A stretch of DNA of 62,077 nt from Gryganskiella cystojenkinii (lineage: Eukaryota > Mortierellomycota > Mortierellomycetes > Mortierellales > Mortierellaceae). Where the stretch lies: positions 1 to 62,077 of the forward strand of contig JAAAIG010000104.1 of the NCBI GenBank assembly GCA_015852425.1, written 5' to 3'. Below, piece by piece: positions 30,600-41,243 of this stretch (positions are counted from its first letter, which is position 1; each line of letters opens with the position of its first letter). The notes beneath the pieces are model-generated. The model saw only the letters and a program-made list of their open reading frames with translations. It was not told the origin of the DNA and did not search any database. Position numbers and translations under genes: made by a program.

Positions 30600-33092
30600 A
30601 TGTCCTCCACTCCACGACCAGTTCATCGTGTTCTCACCATCCCCATGTTGGTCGAGTCCATCGCTCAGCATCTTCGACCTCACCATGTTGCTGCCGCAGT
30701 CCAGGCATCAAAGGATTTTTATGAAGCCTTCTTACCTCTTCGCTGGCAGACCCTCGACAGCGGTGGAAGCGACTACGCGATCCATGAAGGGGACTCTACC
30801 GACTATTCCCACCTCGGCCCTGTTGCACCCCTTGGAGCCTTCTTTCCTCATCGACCTCTCCAAGAAACAGAACATGCCCTCATTGAATTCGGGATCCAAC
30901 ATACGCGCCATGTTGCCATTCGAGTCTCCGAGGACGACAGACTCTTAGAGCTTCTCGAAACTCATATGGAGACCACTGCCACTGCCACTACTGCTGGGCA
31001 TGGCTCCGTAGTCGCGGTTGGGTTCAAGTCTGTATGTTTATTGGGTTCTCGTCGGAACAGAGAGTTTACCGTCCATCGGATGCACTGGGACGAGCCAATT
31101 GACGATCACGACTATGGCTACTTCGACCCAAAGGAGACCGACAACAGTCTTGACCATCGTCAGGGCTCTCTCTCGCTCGCTCGTGTCAGCCTGGCCTTGA
31201 CTTTGGCAGAGACCAGTCTCCTCAGTCTTCGACGCCTACAACTTGAGGGTTTCAAGAATATTTCTGAGCAAGGGCGATTACCTTTTGTAACTCGACTGAA
31301 CAGCTTGTTGGATCGCCTCGAGAACCTGGAGGTTCTCCATATTGGACGGATGCCAATGATGGATGTGGTGAGCGTGGTTCTTCAGGCACCGAGCACAGTC
31401 CGAGATCTGTCCCTTGCGGTCTGGTACAATCACCCCTCACAGTACGCACCCGTTGTTTCGACCGCAGCCTTTGAGCAGGAATGGATCGAGTATCAGAACA
31501 AGCTTTTGCGGCAGTCCTACAGGAATGATGATAACGACGATGATGAGGACTTTCGTCAAGAGTGCGATCATAACCTCTCGCCAACACCACTGCCGCCACT
31601 TTCATCCTTACCGACCGTCCAATCCTTGCTGGTGAACATGGCCATCAAACCTCGATTGACACAACTGAGTCTCTTCAACATATGCGTTTATCATCCAATC
31701 TGGATCCTTTTCGAGATCCTGCGACATTGCCCCAACCTCAGTTCATTCAAGATCCCAGACATCCCACAGGAGCACAGAGAGGAGTTTTTGCTACTTCTCA
31801 GGGATCACGCTACGGGCAAATATGGTTACGCATTGCAGCATCTGAACCTGACACGGTATCACCCAGGGTGGGCTTGTCAAACGACTACCACTATGCTTGA
31901 TAAAATATTCAAGTCAGCTACCGCAAGCAGTCCTCGTCATCATCGCCAGGAAGGTTCATCCGATAGCAGCAATAATATCATTGTGGCAACAACATCAGAA
32001 TCAACTTTGCCAGTGGTAGAAGCAATAAAGTCAAGAGTCCAATCTCTGTCAGGAATGGGCTTACAGTCATTGAACGCGTACAATGCCATTGCGGCAACTA
32101 CGGAAATGATACCGTTCTGGACCGCTCTGAAACGAATCTCAATCACACAATCTCGCGGCTGGGTGACGAAGGATCTCCTTAGGTATCTGGAACAGTGCCC
32201 TGAACTCGAATCTCTGATCTTGATGGACCCTTGTTTGACCAAAGACGAACCTGTGTTTTTCGGCCACTATCTACGTCCCAACACATATATCGACTTAGTA
32301 ACGTTTCTGAAATCCGGATCGGACACGATTAGCTCCATCGCCACCACCCCCACCACCTCCAAGACTAGTCCCAGCAACATCACCGGCAGCATCAGCAACA
32401 ACAACTGTAACACCCCAATCATCGGTTATTCTCCGCATCAGATCAATAGCTGGAGCTTGGACGAGACTCGAACGTGGCCATGCAGTCGGACACTCAGGTG
32501 TTTGTCGATCCGGTTTCGAATCCAAATCACCAACATCCCAAAATCAGACGTCCGACTCTATTTCATGCAGTTCTATCAGAAACTCGGGTCCTTACAAGCT
32601 CTGGAAGACCTGGCAGTCGGAGCAAAAGAGTGTTGGATCGACTATGATCCGTGGGAGCATAAGGTGCATCAGGTGCAGCAGCAGCAGGAACAGCAACATG
32701 AAGATGAGGATGACGACGTAGACGATGAAAATGGCACCAGCGATAACAGAGACGACAAGCACGACCAGGTCGACAATGATAACGAGGTCCCCATGATCAC
32801 AGCAAAGACTATAACCTGGACCCCGATTTCTAGTCGCCGACTCTTTCCGGATTTTTCGTTGAAACAGGGGCTCGGTCATATGAGCAACCTAAAGCGGCTG
32901 AGACGGTTGAACCTTTTGCAGCTACCACGGACACGATCCCGAACATTGAGTCAAAACGAGATCCTCTGGATGAGCTCACATTGGCCGAGCCTGGAATCGT
33001 TCCCTGGTCTAACCATAGATACCTCGGGGTGGTCTTCGGAAGACGTTGCGCGTATTCGTAAGCACTGTGCGTTTTGGTTGCAGAAAAACTAG
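30600..33092 (+). CDS. Large F-box / leucine-rich (RNI-like) protein
   Basis: Single exon, 830 aa, started at the ATG of MSSTPRPVHRV (30600). The upstream in-frame extension lacks an ATG. Residues about 9-52 look like an F-box (VHRVLTIPMLVESIAQHL, then a helix, then FLPLRWQTL), which by family knowledge binds Skp1 in SCF ubiquitin ligases. The rest holds scattered leucine-rich strands (LENLEVLHIGRMP, LTQLSLFNI, CPNLSSFKIPD, LQHLNLTRY) that would bind substrates. Low-complexity inserts: a Thr/Ser/Asn tract near 32336-32420 and a Gln then Asp/Glu-rich tract near 32670-32790. The C-terminus (LKRLRRLNLLQL, WMSSHWPSLES) matches that of the convergent gene at 33590-36511, so the two are paralogs. 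The substrate is unknown. Confidence 0.85.
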   Translation: MSSTPRPVHRVLTIPMLVESIAQHLRPHHVAAAVQASKDFYEAFLPLRWQTLDSGGSDYAIHEGDSTDYSHLGPVAPLGAFFPHRPLQETEHALIEFGIQHTRHVAIRVSEDDRLLELLETHMETTATATTAGHGSVVAVGFKSVCLLGSRRNREFTVHRMHWDEPIDDHDYGYFDPKETDNSLDHRQGSLSLARVSLALTLAETSLLSLRRLQLEGFKNISEQGRLPFVTRLNSLLDRLENLEVLHIGRMPMMDVVSVVLQAPSTVRDLSLAVWYNHPSQYAPVVSTAAFEQEWIEYQNKLLRQSYRNDDNDDDEDFRQECDHNLSPTPLPPLSSLPTVQSLLVNMAIKPRLTQLSLFNICVYHPIWILFEILRHCPNLSSFKIPDIPQEHREEFLLLLRDHATGKYGYALQHLNLTRYHPGWACQTTTTMLDKIFKSATASSPRHHRQEGSSDSSNNIIVATTSESTLPVVEAIKSRVQSLSGMGLQSLNAYNAIAATTEMIPFWTALKRISITQSRGWVTKDLLRYLEQCPELESLILMDPCLTKDEPVFFGHYLRPNTYIDLVTFLKSGSDTISSIATTPTTSKTSPSNITGSISNNNCNTPIIGYSPHQINSWSLDETRTWPCSRTLRCLSIRFRIQITNIPKSDVRLYFMQFYQKLGSLQALEDLAVGAKECWIDYDPWEHKVHQVQQQQEQQHEDEDDDVDDENGTSDNRDDKHDQVDNDNEVPMITAKTITWTPISSRRLFPDFSLKQGLGHMSNLKRLRRLNLLQLPRTRSRTLSQNEILWMSSHWPSLESFPGLTIDTSGWSSEDVARIRKHCAFWLQKN

Positions 33093-33589
33093 GAAACAAA
33101 AAAAAAAAGAAAAAGAGTAACCCACACGTGGCGAGCTTTCTTTCTTCTTTTTTCTTCTTGTTGCGCATGGTGCGGTGATATTTTTAGGTAGGCAGGACTA
33201 TGGCTATTTAACATGACTTAATAAACAATAATGAAAGTATATTCAGCCTTAATGTTTTGTCTGTTTTTTTTGGGTGATTGCGAAGATTAAGAAACAGAAT
33301 TTCGCCCGCGTCAATCATTTTTTTCATTTTCTTTAGTAGTGATTCTGTAAAGAAGTTTTCTGCATATGAGAGTGGATTAGATGGAGAAGAAAGTGGTTGA
33401 CGTTCATTGATGAAGGAGGAAACAATTTTTTTTTCTCGCAAGCGGGCAGAGGGACCACTTTAGGATGCCAACGCCTTTCCTAGGTTGTCTTTTTTTATCC
33501 TTGCTCTTTTTATCCTTACCGCTACTTAACCGTTTTTGTTGTTCTCAAACTCATAAGACACTGGCCTTGCCTTTGACTATATCTTGGTA
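33093..33589. other. Short convergent intergenic region
   Basis: Shared 3' flank of two tail-to-tail F-box genes. A-rich after the first stop, AATAAA-like sequence near 33219-33230. No gene. Confidence 0.5.
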
Positions 33590-36511
33590 CTAGCCATGAA
33601 TTTTTTTTGGTCTCCTTTCGACCCTACCCAGGATCACTTCGAGATTCGGCCAATGAACCGACATCCATTCATATGCCTCCCAACCGATCCGACCCCGTGT
33701 CGACATCAGACCAAACAAGTTCACCCGTCTCAACCGTCTCATCCCCTTCAGATGATCCAACCCTTGAACAAGACTAAACTCCAATCCGAGCCGAAATTCT
33801 TGGCGTCCCGGTCCCTGAACTTGCTCAATGTAAGCCTGTGACCCTCTTCCTACATTTCTGGGTATGTCAATACGCACGTGCAGTGGTGTCCTCTCCTGGA
33901 CAAACGAACAAGCCTGTGCTGGAGACGTTCTTTTCTCAGCCCAGGGGTCCCGACGGGCCAACACTGCATTCGATCCCACCGTCATATCCTCAAGTCCTTG
34001 CAATAGTCCGAGTCTCTTATAGATTTGTTCCATATACTCGGTAACGTGATCCAGCCGCATCTGAGGAGCTCGAGATCGGTCGAGGAGATTGACTCGTCGA
34101 GCGGAACGGTCCTCCAAGTCCTTGAACTGGATATAAAGCTGAATCGAGAGCGATCTTAAGGTTCGAAAACTGGGCCAGAGACAGTCGTCACCCAGGGACG
34201 AGATCTTGGTCGGCAAAGGCTCCAGTGTAGATTCGAGGTCGACTTCATATGCTGTTTGTTGTGTTTGTTCCATGAGTGCTGACATAGCTAAGCGCGATAG
34301 GCGTGATGAGGTTGATGGTACTGGTAGGCGTGAAGTGAATGCCGCAGCAGGCGCGATCCCTTCAGCTTGCTGAGGAACATCCTCCTCTTCCTCAAAAAGG
34401 TCAACGTTGTCCCCGTCGTCATCGGCAACGAAACCGTCCACCTCCAACGCTCTTCCGCCGGCTTGACTGGTCAATACAGCTGCATCGTTATCATCGTCAT
34501 CGTCGTCGTCCTTAATACATCTTTCGTGATGACCGCTCTCCAGAAACTGGATCCAATCCACTCGAGAGAGTTGGGAGCCCTCGTCTTCTTTTAGAGGCGA
34601 ACGAGGTGGTTCCATCGCAAGCAAAATCTTTAACCTCGGACAGGTCTCCAACAGGGTCAGGATCCGGATCTTGCAGCCTGCTGTGACACAGATCCGTTCC
34701 AGCGTCGCAGAGTGCCACATTACCAGTGGATTGCAGACACCGAGATTCTTGAACGCGTAGTTGCCAAGGGTTATGGAACGCAAGCCTTCATTCTCTTTTC
34801 CTGTAGGATCAGCCAACATAATTCCTCTCCGTAAAATGCTTGCTGGTGTTGATGCTAGTGCCACCGATGCTAAAGTCGAGCTGGCATCGTTGATGGTCGA
34901 GGTCGAGGGTGGTCGAAGATTTTCGAGGACGTACTTGACTTGTAGCTCTCTGATCGACAACTGACCAAGATCAAGATCTTGAAGAGACCGTTTCTGTGCT
35001 ACAAGAGGTGTACCTGCGCGGTACATCATCTTGTGAAGAACTGCTGTAAACTCGATCAGATGATCCGAGGGAATGGTCGGGACCTTCAACGATTCCAGGT
35101 TTGGACAATGCCCCAAAAGCTCAGAAAGGATCCACATCGGGTACAGCGACGAGGTTTGTTCCTTCCAGGAGAATCTCAGTCGGGTCAGACAGTGCTTGTC
35201 CTTCATATTTTCGAACCTCGATCGGACCTTTGGAAACGCCAGCGGCTGAGGTGTTGTTGTTGTAGGTGTTGTTGTCGATGATGACGAGAAAGACGTCGGA
35301 TCTTCTTGGCCATCCTCGTACTTGTTATTCCTGTGTTCATCTTCGTATGCATCAAGGAATGCGTCCTGCTCCTGTTGCTCTTCCATTTCATATTGCCACA
35401 ACTTGGTCTGGTAGACCTCCCAAGCCTTCTCGATTCGAGTCGTCGCTGCAAGATCATGTTTTTGTTTTTGTTCTTCGGACAGATGCACGATGGGAATGTC
35501 AGGAGTGGTGAAAGGGAACAATGGCTGTGGTGGATTCAGCGAGGGCAACAACGCGACAAAGTCCTGGGAAGGTACCCCGATCTTTAACGAGAGGTCACGA
35601 ATCCGTTTCGGTAAATGCAAAATCACGTTTAGGACATCGACCACGGGCCATTCACCCAACTGAAGGACTTCGAGATTATCGGAAAGTTCAAGGACTTTCA
35701 TCAACCGGTGCGAGAAGCGGACGGGCAGGGCCACATCCTTGACGCCCGGGTTTTTAGAGACCCACTCGGTCATGAGCCCTTCGAGACATATCCGCTGAAG
35801 ACTTCTGACGGACCATTCTCCAAGACAGAGGACGAGATCGAGGTAAGAGTGAGAAAGATCCCGGAGCTGGGACAAGACTTGTTCATCATCAAGGGTGTCC
35901 TTGGGCAAGGGCAGAGTCCAAGGCCGGTCGCTTTGACAGAGACGACCGTTTTCGTAGTATTGTAGGGATCGTTGTGAAGCACAAAGTAAAGGAGGAGGTC
36001 GCGTCGAGTTGATGAACTGGCGCCAATCGGAGGCATCGGATTGGGTGTAGTCGTAATTGTCTTCGAGGTTGTTGTCCCAATGCATGCGACCGAGGTGAAC
36101 AGGCCTTGAATCAAGGTTCCAGCCCTGGACAGTAATGTCAGTCAGGGCACAGAAATGATTTGCAAATTCCATGAAGAGATCCGCGAGGGCGTCGTGTTGT
36201 CCTGATTGAAGAATGACGCGGCGCGTAAAGAGCGGACCGTGTCTCTGGAAGGCACGGACGACTGCGTCATTGGGGTGCTGAGGAAAGAATGAACCGACGA
36301 TATTCTGATTGGAAAGCGAAGGCGGTCGACTTGAGAGTGTTTTCCATCGGTAAGGCAAGAAGGCACTCTTGAAGAGTTTGCAGACTAGGAGGGCCTTGCA
36401 GACATGCTGCGGCTCGAGGTAGGAACCAATTGGATCTACAAACTCGGGCATGGTCATGACCCTGTGGAGTGAAACAGACCCGGACATGATGAGAGGTGGA
36501 TGGGATGCCAT
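33590..36511 (-). CDS. Large F-box / leucine-rich (RNI-like) protein
   Basis: Single exon, 973 aa, ATG at 36511 (a second in-frame ATG eight codons on, at MSGSVSL, is possible). Residues about 15-60 are F-box-like: LHRVMTMPEFVDPIGSYL, a CKALLVCKLF helix and FLPYRWKTL, aligning well with the 830-aa neighbour. Leucine-rich strands follow (LSDNLEVLQLGEWPV, LTRLRFSW, CPNLESLKVP, LQDLDLGQL). Low-complexity inserts: an acidic Gln/Glu/Asp stretch followed by a Ser/Thr tract, and a run of Asp (KDDDDDDDND). The end RLRRVNLFGL...WMSVHWPNLEV mirrors the neighbour. Probably a substrate-recognition subunit of an SCF ligase, paralogous and convergent to the gene before it. Confidence 0.85.
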   Translation of the reverse strand: MASHPPLIMSGSVSLHRVMTMPEFVDPIGSYLEPQHVCKALLVCKLFKSAFLPYRWKTLSSRPPSLSNQNIVGSFFPQHPNDAVVRAFQRHGPLFTRRVILQSGQHDALADLFMEFANHFCALTDITVQGWNLDSRPVHLGRMHWDNNLEDNYDYTQSDASDWRQFINSTRPPPLLCASQRSLQYYENGRLCQSDRPWTLPLPKDTLDDEQVLSQLRDLSHSYLDLVLCLGEWSVRSLQRICLEGLMTEWVSKNPGVKDVALPVRFSHRLMKVLELSDNLEVLQLGEWPVVDVLNVILHLPKRIRDLSLKIGVPSQDFVALLPSLNPPQPLFPFTTPDIPIVHLSEEQKQKHDLAATTRIEKAWEVYQTKLWQYEMEEQQEQDAFLDAYEDEHRNNKYEDGQEDPTSFSSSSTTTPTTTTPQPLAFPKVRSRFENMKDKHCLTRLRFSWKEQTSSLYPMWILSELLGHCPNLESLKVPTIPSDHLIEFTAVLHKMMYRAGTPLVAQKRSLQDLDLGQLSIRELQVKYVLENLRPPSTSTINDASSTLASVALASTPASILRRGIMLADPTGKENEGLRSITLGNYAFKNLGVCNPLVMWHSATLERICVTAGCKIRILTLLETCPRLKILLAMEPPRSPLKEDEGSQLSRVDWIQFLESGHHERCIKDDDDDDDNDAAVLTSQAGGRALEVDGFVADDDGDNVDLFEEEEDVPQQAEGIAPAAAFTSRLPVPSTSSRLSRLAMSALMEQTQQTAYEVDLESTLEPLPTKISSLGDDCLWPSFRTLRSLSIQLYIQFKDLEDRSARRVNLLDRSRAPQMRLDHVTEYMEQIYKRLGLLQGLEDMTVGSNAVLARRDPWAEKRTSPAQACSFVQERTPLHVRIDIPRNVGRGSQAYIEQVQGPGRQEFRLGLEFSLVQGLDHLKGMRRLRRVNLFGLMSTRGRIGWEAYEWMSVHWPNLEVILGRVERRPKKIHG

Positions 36512-37415
36512 GAAAGTGACGGGAGAATGTACGTTATGGGGAGTGGTTCAGAAGAGTGAGAAAAAAGAGAGAAGGAGAGAGAAAGAGAGAGAGAGGGAAG
36601 GAGTGCGAGACAGAAAGGTGAAGAAAAAGAAATGAAAAAGGAATATGGATAAAAAATAGAAAAGAAGAGGAGCGTGGAAAATGAGAAGGTAGAAGGAACA
36701 ACAAGGCGCAGACGACGAGGCGCAGACGACGAGTTTGAAGAAGCAGAAGGAGGAAATGCCGACCTTTATCTCTGTACGCTCTTTTTTTTTGTTCACTCTT
36801 ACTAAACCTCTTATTCAATCGCTCTTGTGCCTATGGTAAGAATGCGAGTACGTGAATACGCATTTGTGTTAAATAGAATGAAACCCATGTAGGTAAAAAA
36901 CAGATTCAACAGGCCGCGTGCTAGAGAAAGTGCGCAAACAGACAGGAGGTAGGATTGATTGATGGAGAAGAGGGAGTGGTTGATTGCTGGATGGTTTTCT
37001 CAAAAATGTACAAAGGTGTGAGGAACGGAACATGCATGCAGAGCACATTCGCAATGCGGTCCCTTAGTGCTCGTCACGTGTAAGAGTATCAAAAGCGAAG
37101 CACTTTTTTTTTTTCGATAAAAAGAGGCGGTGCACCGAGTAGACTTTCTCTTTTGTTCCTGATGCTCTCCTCTCCTCCCTCTCACATCTCCCCCAAAGCC
37201 AGTCGATCCTGAAAAGCCCTCGCCCACTTCACCCTATTTTCTCGGATTATTGTCATTCTCCTCCTTTTCGTCCTCCTGAGGTAAAAAAAAAAAAAAAAAA
37301 AAATTGTTGCAGGTTGAATTGGTCGTGTTTAGTCGCGTCTGCTCAACGATATTCCTAGCCTAACCGTTTGCCACAATTTGATGTCTCAAAACAGATACCC
37401 CATCCCAAAGCAAAA
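36512..37415. other. Divergent promoter region of two F-box genes
   Basis: Shared upstream region. Purine-rich GAGAGA tract at about 36555-36600 (pyrimidine-rich leader of the minus gene), GATAAAAAG at about 37116 as a TATA-like site for the plus gene, and 21 A at 37283-37303. No gene. Confidence 0.5.
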
Positions 37416-40400
37416 ATGGACTCTGAACCCTCCCTCGCAGTCAAGGTCCTTTCGGTCCCCGAACTCTTTGACCTCGTCCAAGTCTACCTCACCTCAAACT
37501 CGGATCTCGTCTCTTTAACACAAGTCTCCAGGACCTTTAACCGCTTCTTCGGCCCTCTTCTCTGGCACACGGTCGAGATCAAGACTGAGAGACAGCACAA
37601 TCGTTTTGTCAACACGCCAGAGGTCCACGGTGCGATCCGTCGTCACGGTCCAGATTGGATCCGAGTCATCCGTCTTCGAACCCCTAGGAGTCTTGCCCCC
37701 TTCTTGAAACCCTACATTAACGAAGCCGGTGACGAGGAGGTCGTGTCCTTGACCCAACTTCATACCGTCGAGTTTCCTTGGCCACGACGCTATATCCTCG
37801 AAGAAGCCGCTTCCTCGACCTTGATCCGATTGCCTGCTGACGAAGGTCTCACAGAAGAAGATGTCGAAAAAATGGCAGACCCGAACGCGGGTTCGTATTA
37901 CATCGACCAACAAGAACATTACCACAGGGCTCGTGGTGATCCCAAATCTAGACCTGCCTTTCTTGCCGCTGGTATTGCCCATGGGTTCTCTCTCATCCCC
38001 ACAAGATCATCCGTGGACAAATCCTGGTTTGAATTGACCGAGAGTTTCTCCTGGCTGCAGCGACGACGTATGGGTGTTATCAAGATCGGTCATGATAACA
38101 CCATGATCGATTCCAAGACGATTCAAGTTGCACCCAACTTGTACCAGGTCTACAAAGACCTCTCGATCCTTCGAAAGTCACAAGAGATCCGAGCCCGGGC
38201 AAGAAATCTTTTGCTGTATTTGGACGTGTTGGAGGGTAATCCTCGTGAACAAGGCAAAAGGGGCAACAGTCCTCCACAGGTCCTGTTATCACCTCCGGCA
38301 CAATCTCAAGCGCAGGAACAAGCACAAATGTCGAAGGAAACTTTGCTGAAGGAATTAAGAGAAGTTTATTTCAGTCAACACAAGGTTGCCTCGGCCTTAA
38401 AATACAAGGTCCAACTCCATATCCTTTCCGCCTCAGTACCTCTACTAGAACAACATGAACTCCATGCCTTGACCTCTCAAGAATGGAAACGAGCCGAGGT
38501 CTTTGAGTCCGAATTATCGACAAGAATTGCACAACTACGAAATTCTTTGGACAAGACCAAGAAGGTAGAGCCCGATCAACTTCAAGCTGAAGTCGCGGCA
38601 CGCCTTCAAGAGGAGCAAGAACAAGAACGCGTGCAATTGACAGAATGGACTCTTCAACAGCGCCAACTATTACAGTCGACTCAGGCATTAACTCCACAGC
38701 AACAACAGGTCCTACTACAGAATCAAATACTCCTACAGCACCAACAACTCCGGCTGCAACAAGGGGAACCAAAGTATCAAGAGATCAACTTTCTCAGACC
38801 TGTCCGTCAACGGCCGCCTCAATTTATTACCGTTCAGATGCGGATGCAAATCCAACTACAACAACATCAACAAGCCCTGCTACAGCGACAACAACAATTG
38901 CAGCAGCCTCAGGGCCTTCAACCCGATCCTGCTGTTCGCCCCGCGACAAGCATGACAGTGACCCCAAGACTTTTGGACGAGATGAGCGCCTATCTCTTTG
39001 AGCAATTTGATATTCTGTCCGCCAAGGGAGAAGATATCTCGCTAGAATCTAGTCTAACAATGTGCAAAGGCAACAACGTGTTGTCTTCACCGCCTTCGTG
39101 TCCAGATCCCTTCATGGCACCTTTTCAAACCACCTTGACGGAACTACTGGCACAAGGTAGCGCCTCTCCAAAGACTTGCGGTCGTCTATGGGACTATTTC
39201 GACGCGCCCTCAGAAGTGGACAAGTTCTTGGTCACGTTCTTACGTCAATGTTGTCTCAGTCTCCAATCCTTTGGATCGGTCTCCTTTCCTTTTCGATCAT
39301 TATCCTTACTGGAAACTTTAGCCCAGCCTCAGACCTCACCCGCCTCACCTTTTTCGTGTTCCTCTTCCTCATGTTCGACACTCCGAACCCTGTCCATGGT
39401 GAGTCCTGACATAGTGGCCTGCAGGACCAGTTTACGATCTTTTTTACTCATGCTCGGGAACCTTTCGCCTCAGCTCGAAACGCTACGATTCGGAGCTGAG
39501 CTGTTCTTATCAGAAGAAGAGCCGAGTCAACTTATACAGTCTCAATATGCAAGCCAGGCAACGCGTCAAGAGTACCTCTACAGGCAACCCAAGCTTGAGG
39601 AGGCCGAGTACCTAATTTCATCCGCGGCGGCTCGCTGGTCTACTCCTCTTGGACTGAGGACCTTGATGATTGAGGGTTCTTTATCCAGGTTTGATGGTGT
39701 TGTTTGGCCGCGGGTTGTTCAGCGATGTGCCTTCCTTCGGTCTTTACATCTTAACAACACCTCAGATGGGCTGTTTCGAGAGTTCTCAGTGATCTTCTCA
39801 AAGGCGAATGCTTCTCCGTTACTTCAAGAACTCTCGCTCTCAGGTGGTCGGAACACTCAGGACGAGGAACTGGCTTTGTTCTTGGAGGCTTGTAGCGGAT
39901 TCAGCAATTCAGCCCAAAACTCTCGACTAGGCGTGACACGACTGTTCTTGTTGAACACTGCCCATTTCCTCACAAAGTCGTTTGAAGTCCTGATTCGGTG
40001 TTACAGCAAGACCTTGACTCATCTGAGCGTTCACAGTTGTCTCGGTCGCCTGAGTCTCATGATCGAACAAAACTCGGCGGCTAACGGGACGAATCTACCA
40101 TGGGCTGCGGCCCAGACACATGTGGGGGGGATGATCCCTTTGGTACTTGTACTCTCGACGTTTGAAAGACTTGAGGTCACGGATTTCTTTCCTAGTCAAA
40201 GACGGTTCGGCCCCTCGGCAACGGATCCACTTCATCATTTCAACAACACCTATAGGACCAATCATATCGGATGGTTCCTCGACGCACAGGGTCTGGTCCA
40301 CTGTTATGACGAGATTATGAAGGATCAGACCTGGACTGCGAATTTGACACCGGCTCTGTCTTCAGGGCAGTTCCCGGTGCCGTGGCCCTGTTCGATGACA

Positions 40401-41243
40401 TTACGGGTTTTGAAGGTTCTGATTGGGGGTGCGATCCTGACCAGGAAGGACAATCTCGGTTTTGAGGAACCGGTTAGGAATCAGTTGCTGTTGAAGAACA
40501 CACGCAAGATCTTTCGAATCCTGGGCTCGTTGATCAGTCTGGAAGAGCTGCACCTAGGAATGGACCCACCACCGGTCCCGTTTGAGGTCAAGGCTGCAAG
40601 AGATAAGGACGAGGAGCTTCAGAACGATCGAAGAGAACAAGCCATGAAGCTGACCAAAGAACGGTCGTCCGCGATGTTAGCGGGTACGACTTCCACTGCT
40701 GCTCTCTTCTCACCTTTACAAGCGAACCTTCCCGCCCCTTCCTGCAACACCACCATCAGCACCACCGCCAACATCACCAGAAGTGTTAACCCTACACCTG
40801 CCTCATCATCATCATCATCATCATCATCATCTGTCAAGACCAGCTCGACATCCAATAGTGCTATCACCTCCGCCGCCTCTAGCACCGATGCGGCGACTCC
40901 CATAAGTTTGTGGAGAACGCAGTCAAAACGACCCTGGCTATTGCAGCTGACCCTTAATCACTACAGCGAACAGGAGCGGTCTCGAAAACAGGACTATTAT
41001 CAGGGGAATTGTCTGTTGATGACTCTTGAGAGTGGACTGGACGAGCTTTGGAATCTGAAGTCGATGAGGGTTCTACATATTGGTGGGATGGACCACAGGA
41101 TGGGTGTTGCCGAGATAAAGTGGATGATCGAGCACTGGCCTGAATTGAAAGAAGTCCGGGGCGTGAGAAGGAACGAATGGGGTGCTGGTAGTTCTTTTGA
41201 AAAGTTGATCCGAAAGCATGCACCGCATTTGCGATTCCCTTGA
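37416..41243 (+). CDS. Giant F-box / leucine-rich protein with Gln-rich coil
   Basis: Single exon, 1275 aa, started at the ATG of MDSEPSLAVKV; the longer open frame has no ATG before it. Residues about 7-52 are F-box-like (VKVLSVPELFDLVQVYL, SLTQVSRTFNRFFGPLLWHTV). About residues 380-520 are Gln/Glu-rich and predicted coiled coil (VAARLQEEQEQERV, TPQQQQVLLQNQ, many QQ pairs). Leucine-rich strands follow (LRTLMIEG, LRSLHLNN, LQELSLSG, LTHLSVHSC, FERLEVTDF). A run of 11 Ser is encoded by (TCA)n at 40803-40831. The C-terminus (LESGLDELWNLKSMRVL, KWMIEHWPELKEV) is homologous to the ends of the other two F-box proteins. Likely an SCF adaptor; the coil could allow self-association, which is inference. 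Confidence 0.85.
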   Translation: MDSEPSLAVKVLSVPELFDLVQVYLTSNSDLVSLTQVSRTFNRFFGPLLWHTVEIKTERQHNRFVNTPEVHGAIRRHGPDWIRVIRLRTPRSLAPFLKPYINEAGDEEVVSLTQLHTVEFPWPRRYILEEAASSTLIRLPADEGLTEEDVEKMADPNAGSYYIDQQEHYHRARGDPKSRPAFLAAGIAHGFSLIPTRSSVDKSWFELTESFSWLQRRRMGVIKIGHDNTMIDSKTIQVAPNLYQVYKDLSILRKSQEIRARARNLLLYLDVLEGNPREQGKRGNSPPQVLLSPPAQSQAQEQAQMSKETLLKELREVYFSQHKVASALKYKVQLHILSASVPLLEQHELHALTSQEWKRAEVFESELSTRIAQLRNSLDKTKKVEPDQLQAEVAARLQEEQEQERVQLTEWTLQQRQLLQSTQALTPQQQQVLLQNQILLQHQQLRLQQGEPKYQEINFLRPVRQRPPQFITVQMRMQIQLQQHQQALLQRQQQLQQPQGLQPDPAVRPATSMTVTPRLLDEMSAYLFEQFDILSAKGEDISLESSLTMCKGNNVLSSPPSCPDPFMAPFQTTLTELLAQGSASPKTCGRLWDYFDAPSEVDKFLVTFLRQCCLSLQSFGSVSFPFRSLSLLETLAQPQTSPASPFSCSSSSCSTLRTLSMVSPDIVACRTSLRSFLLMLGNLSPQLETLRFGAELFLSEEEPSQLIQSQYASQATRQEYLYRQPKLEEAEYLISSAAARWSTPLGLRTLMIEGSLSRFDGVVWPRVVQRCAFLRSLHLNNTSDGLFREFSVIFSKANASPLLQELSLSGGRNTQDEELALFLEACSGFSNSAQNSRLGVTRLFLLNTAHFLTKSFEVLIRCYSKTLTHLSVHSCLGRLSLMIEQNSAANGTNLPWAAAQTHVGGMIPLVLVLSTFERLEVTDFFPSQRRFGPSATDPLHHFNNTYRTNHIGWFLDAQGLVHCYDEIMKDQTWTANLTPALSSGQFPVPWPCSMTLRVLKVLIGGAILTRKDNLGFEEPVRNQLLLKNTRKIFRILGSLISLEELHLGMDPPPVPFEVKAARDKDEELQNDRREQAMKLTKERSSAMLAGTTSTAALFSPLQANLPAPSCNTTISTTANITRSVNPTPASSSSSSSSSSVKTSSTSNSAITSAASSTDAATPISLWRTQSKRPWLLQLTLNHYSEQERSRKQDYYQGNCLLMTLESGLDELWNLKSMRVLHIGGMDHRMGVAEIKWMIEHWPELKEVRGVRRNEWGAGSSFEKLIRKHAPHLRFP
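40803..40831 (+). repeat. TCA trinucleotide microsatellite inside a coding region
   Basis: About 9.7 copies of TCA encode part of a poly-Ser tract in the giant F-box protein; in-frame length variation is likely. Confidence 0.9.

Noticed and set aside
32500..32530. tRNA B-box-like GTTTCGAATCC
   Set aside because: Lies within an intact F-box coding exon and has no matching A box or acceptor stem.
37281..37312. GT-A21-ttgttgcAG as a leader intron of the giant F-box gene
   Set aside because: Only 32 bases long, too short for a spliceosomal intron; the A run is better read as a simple repeat.
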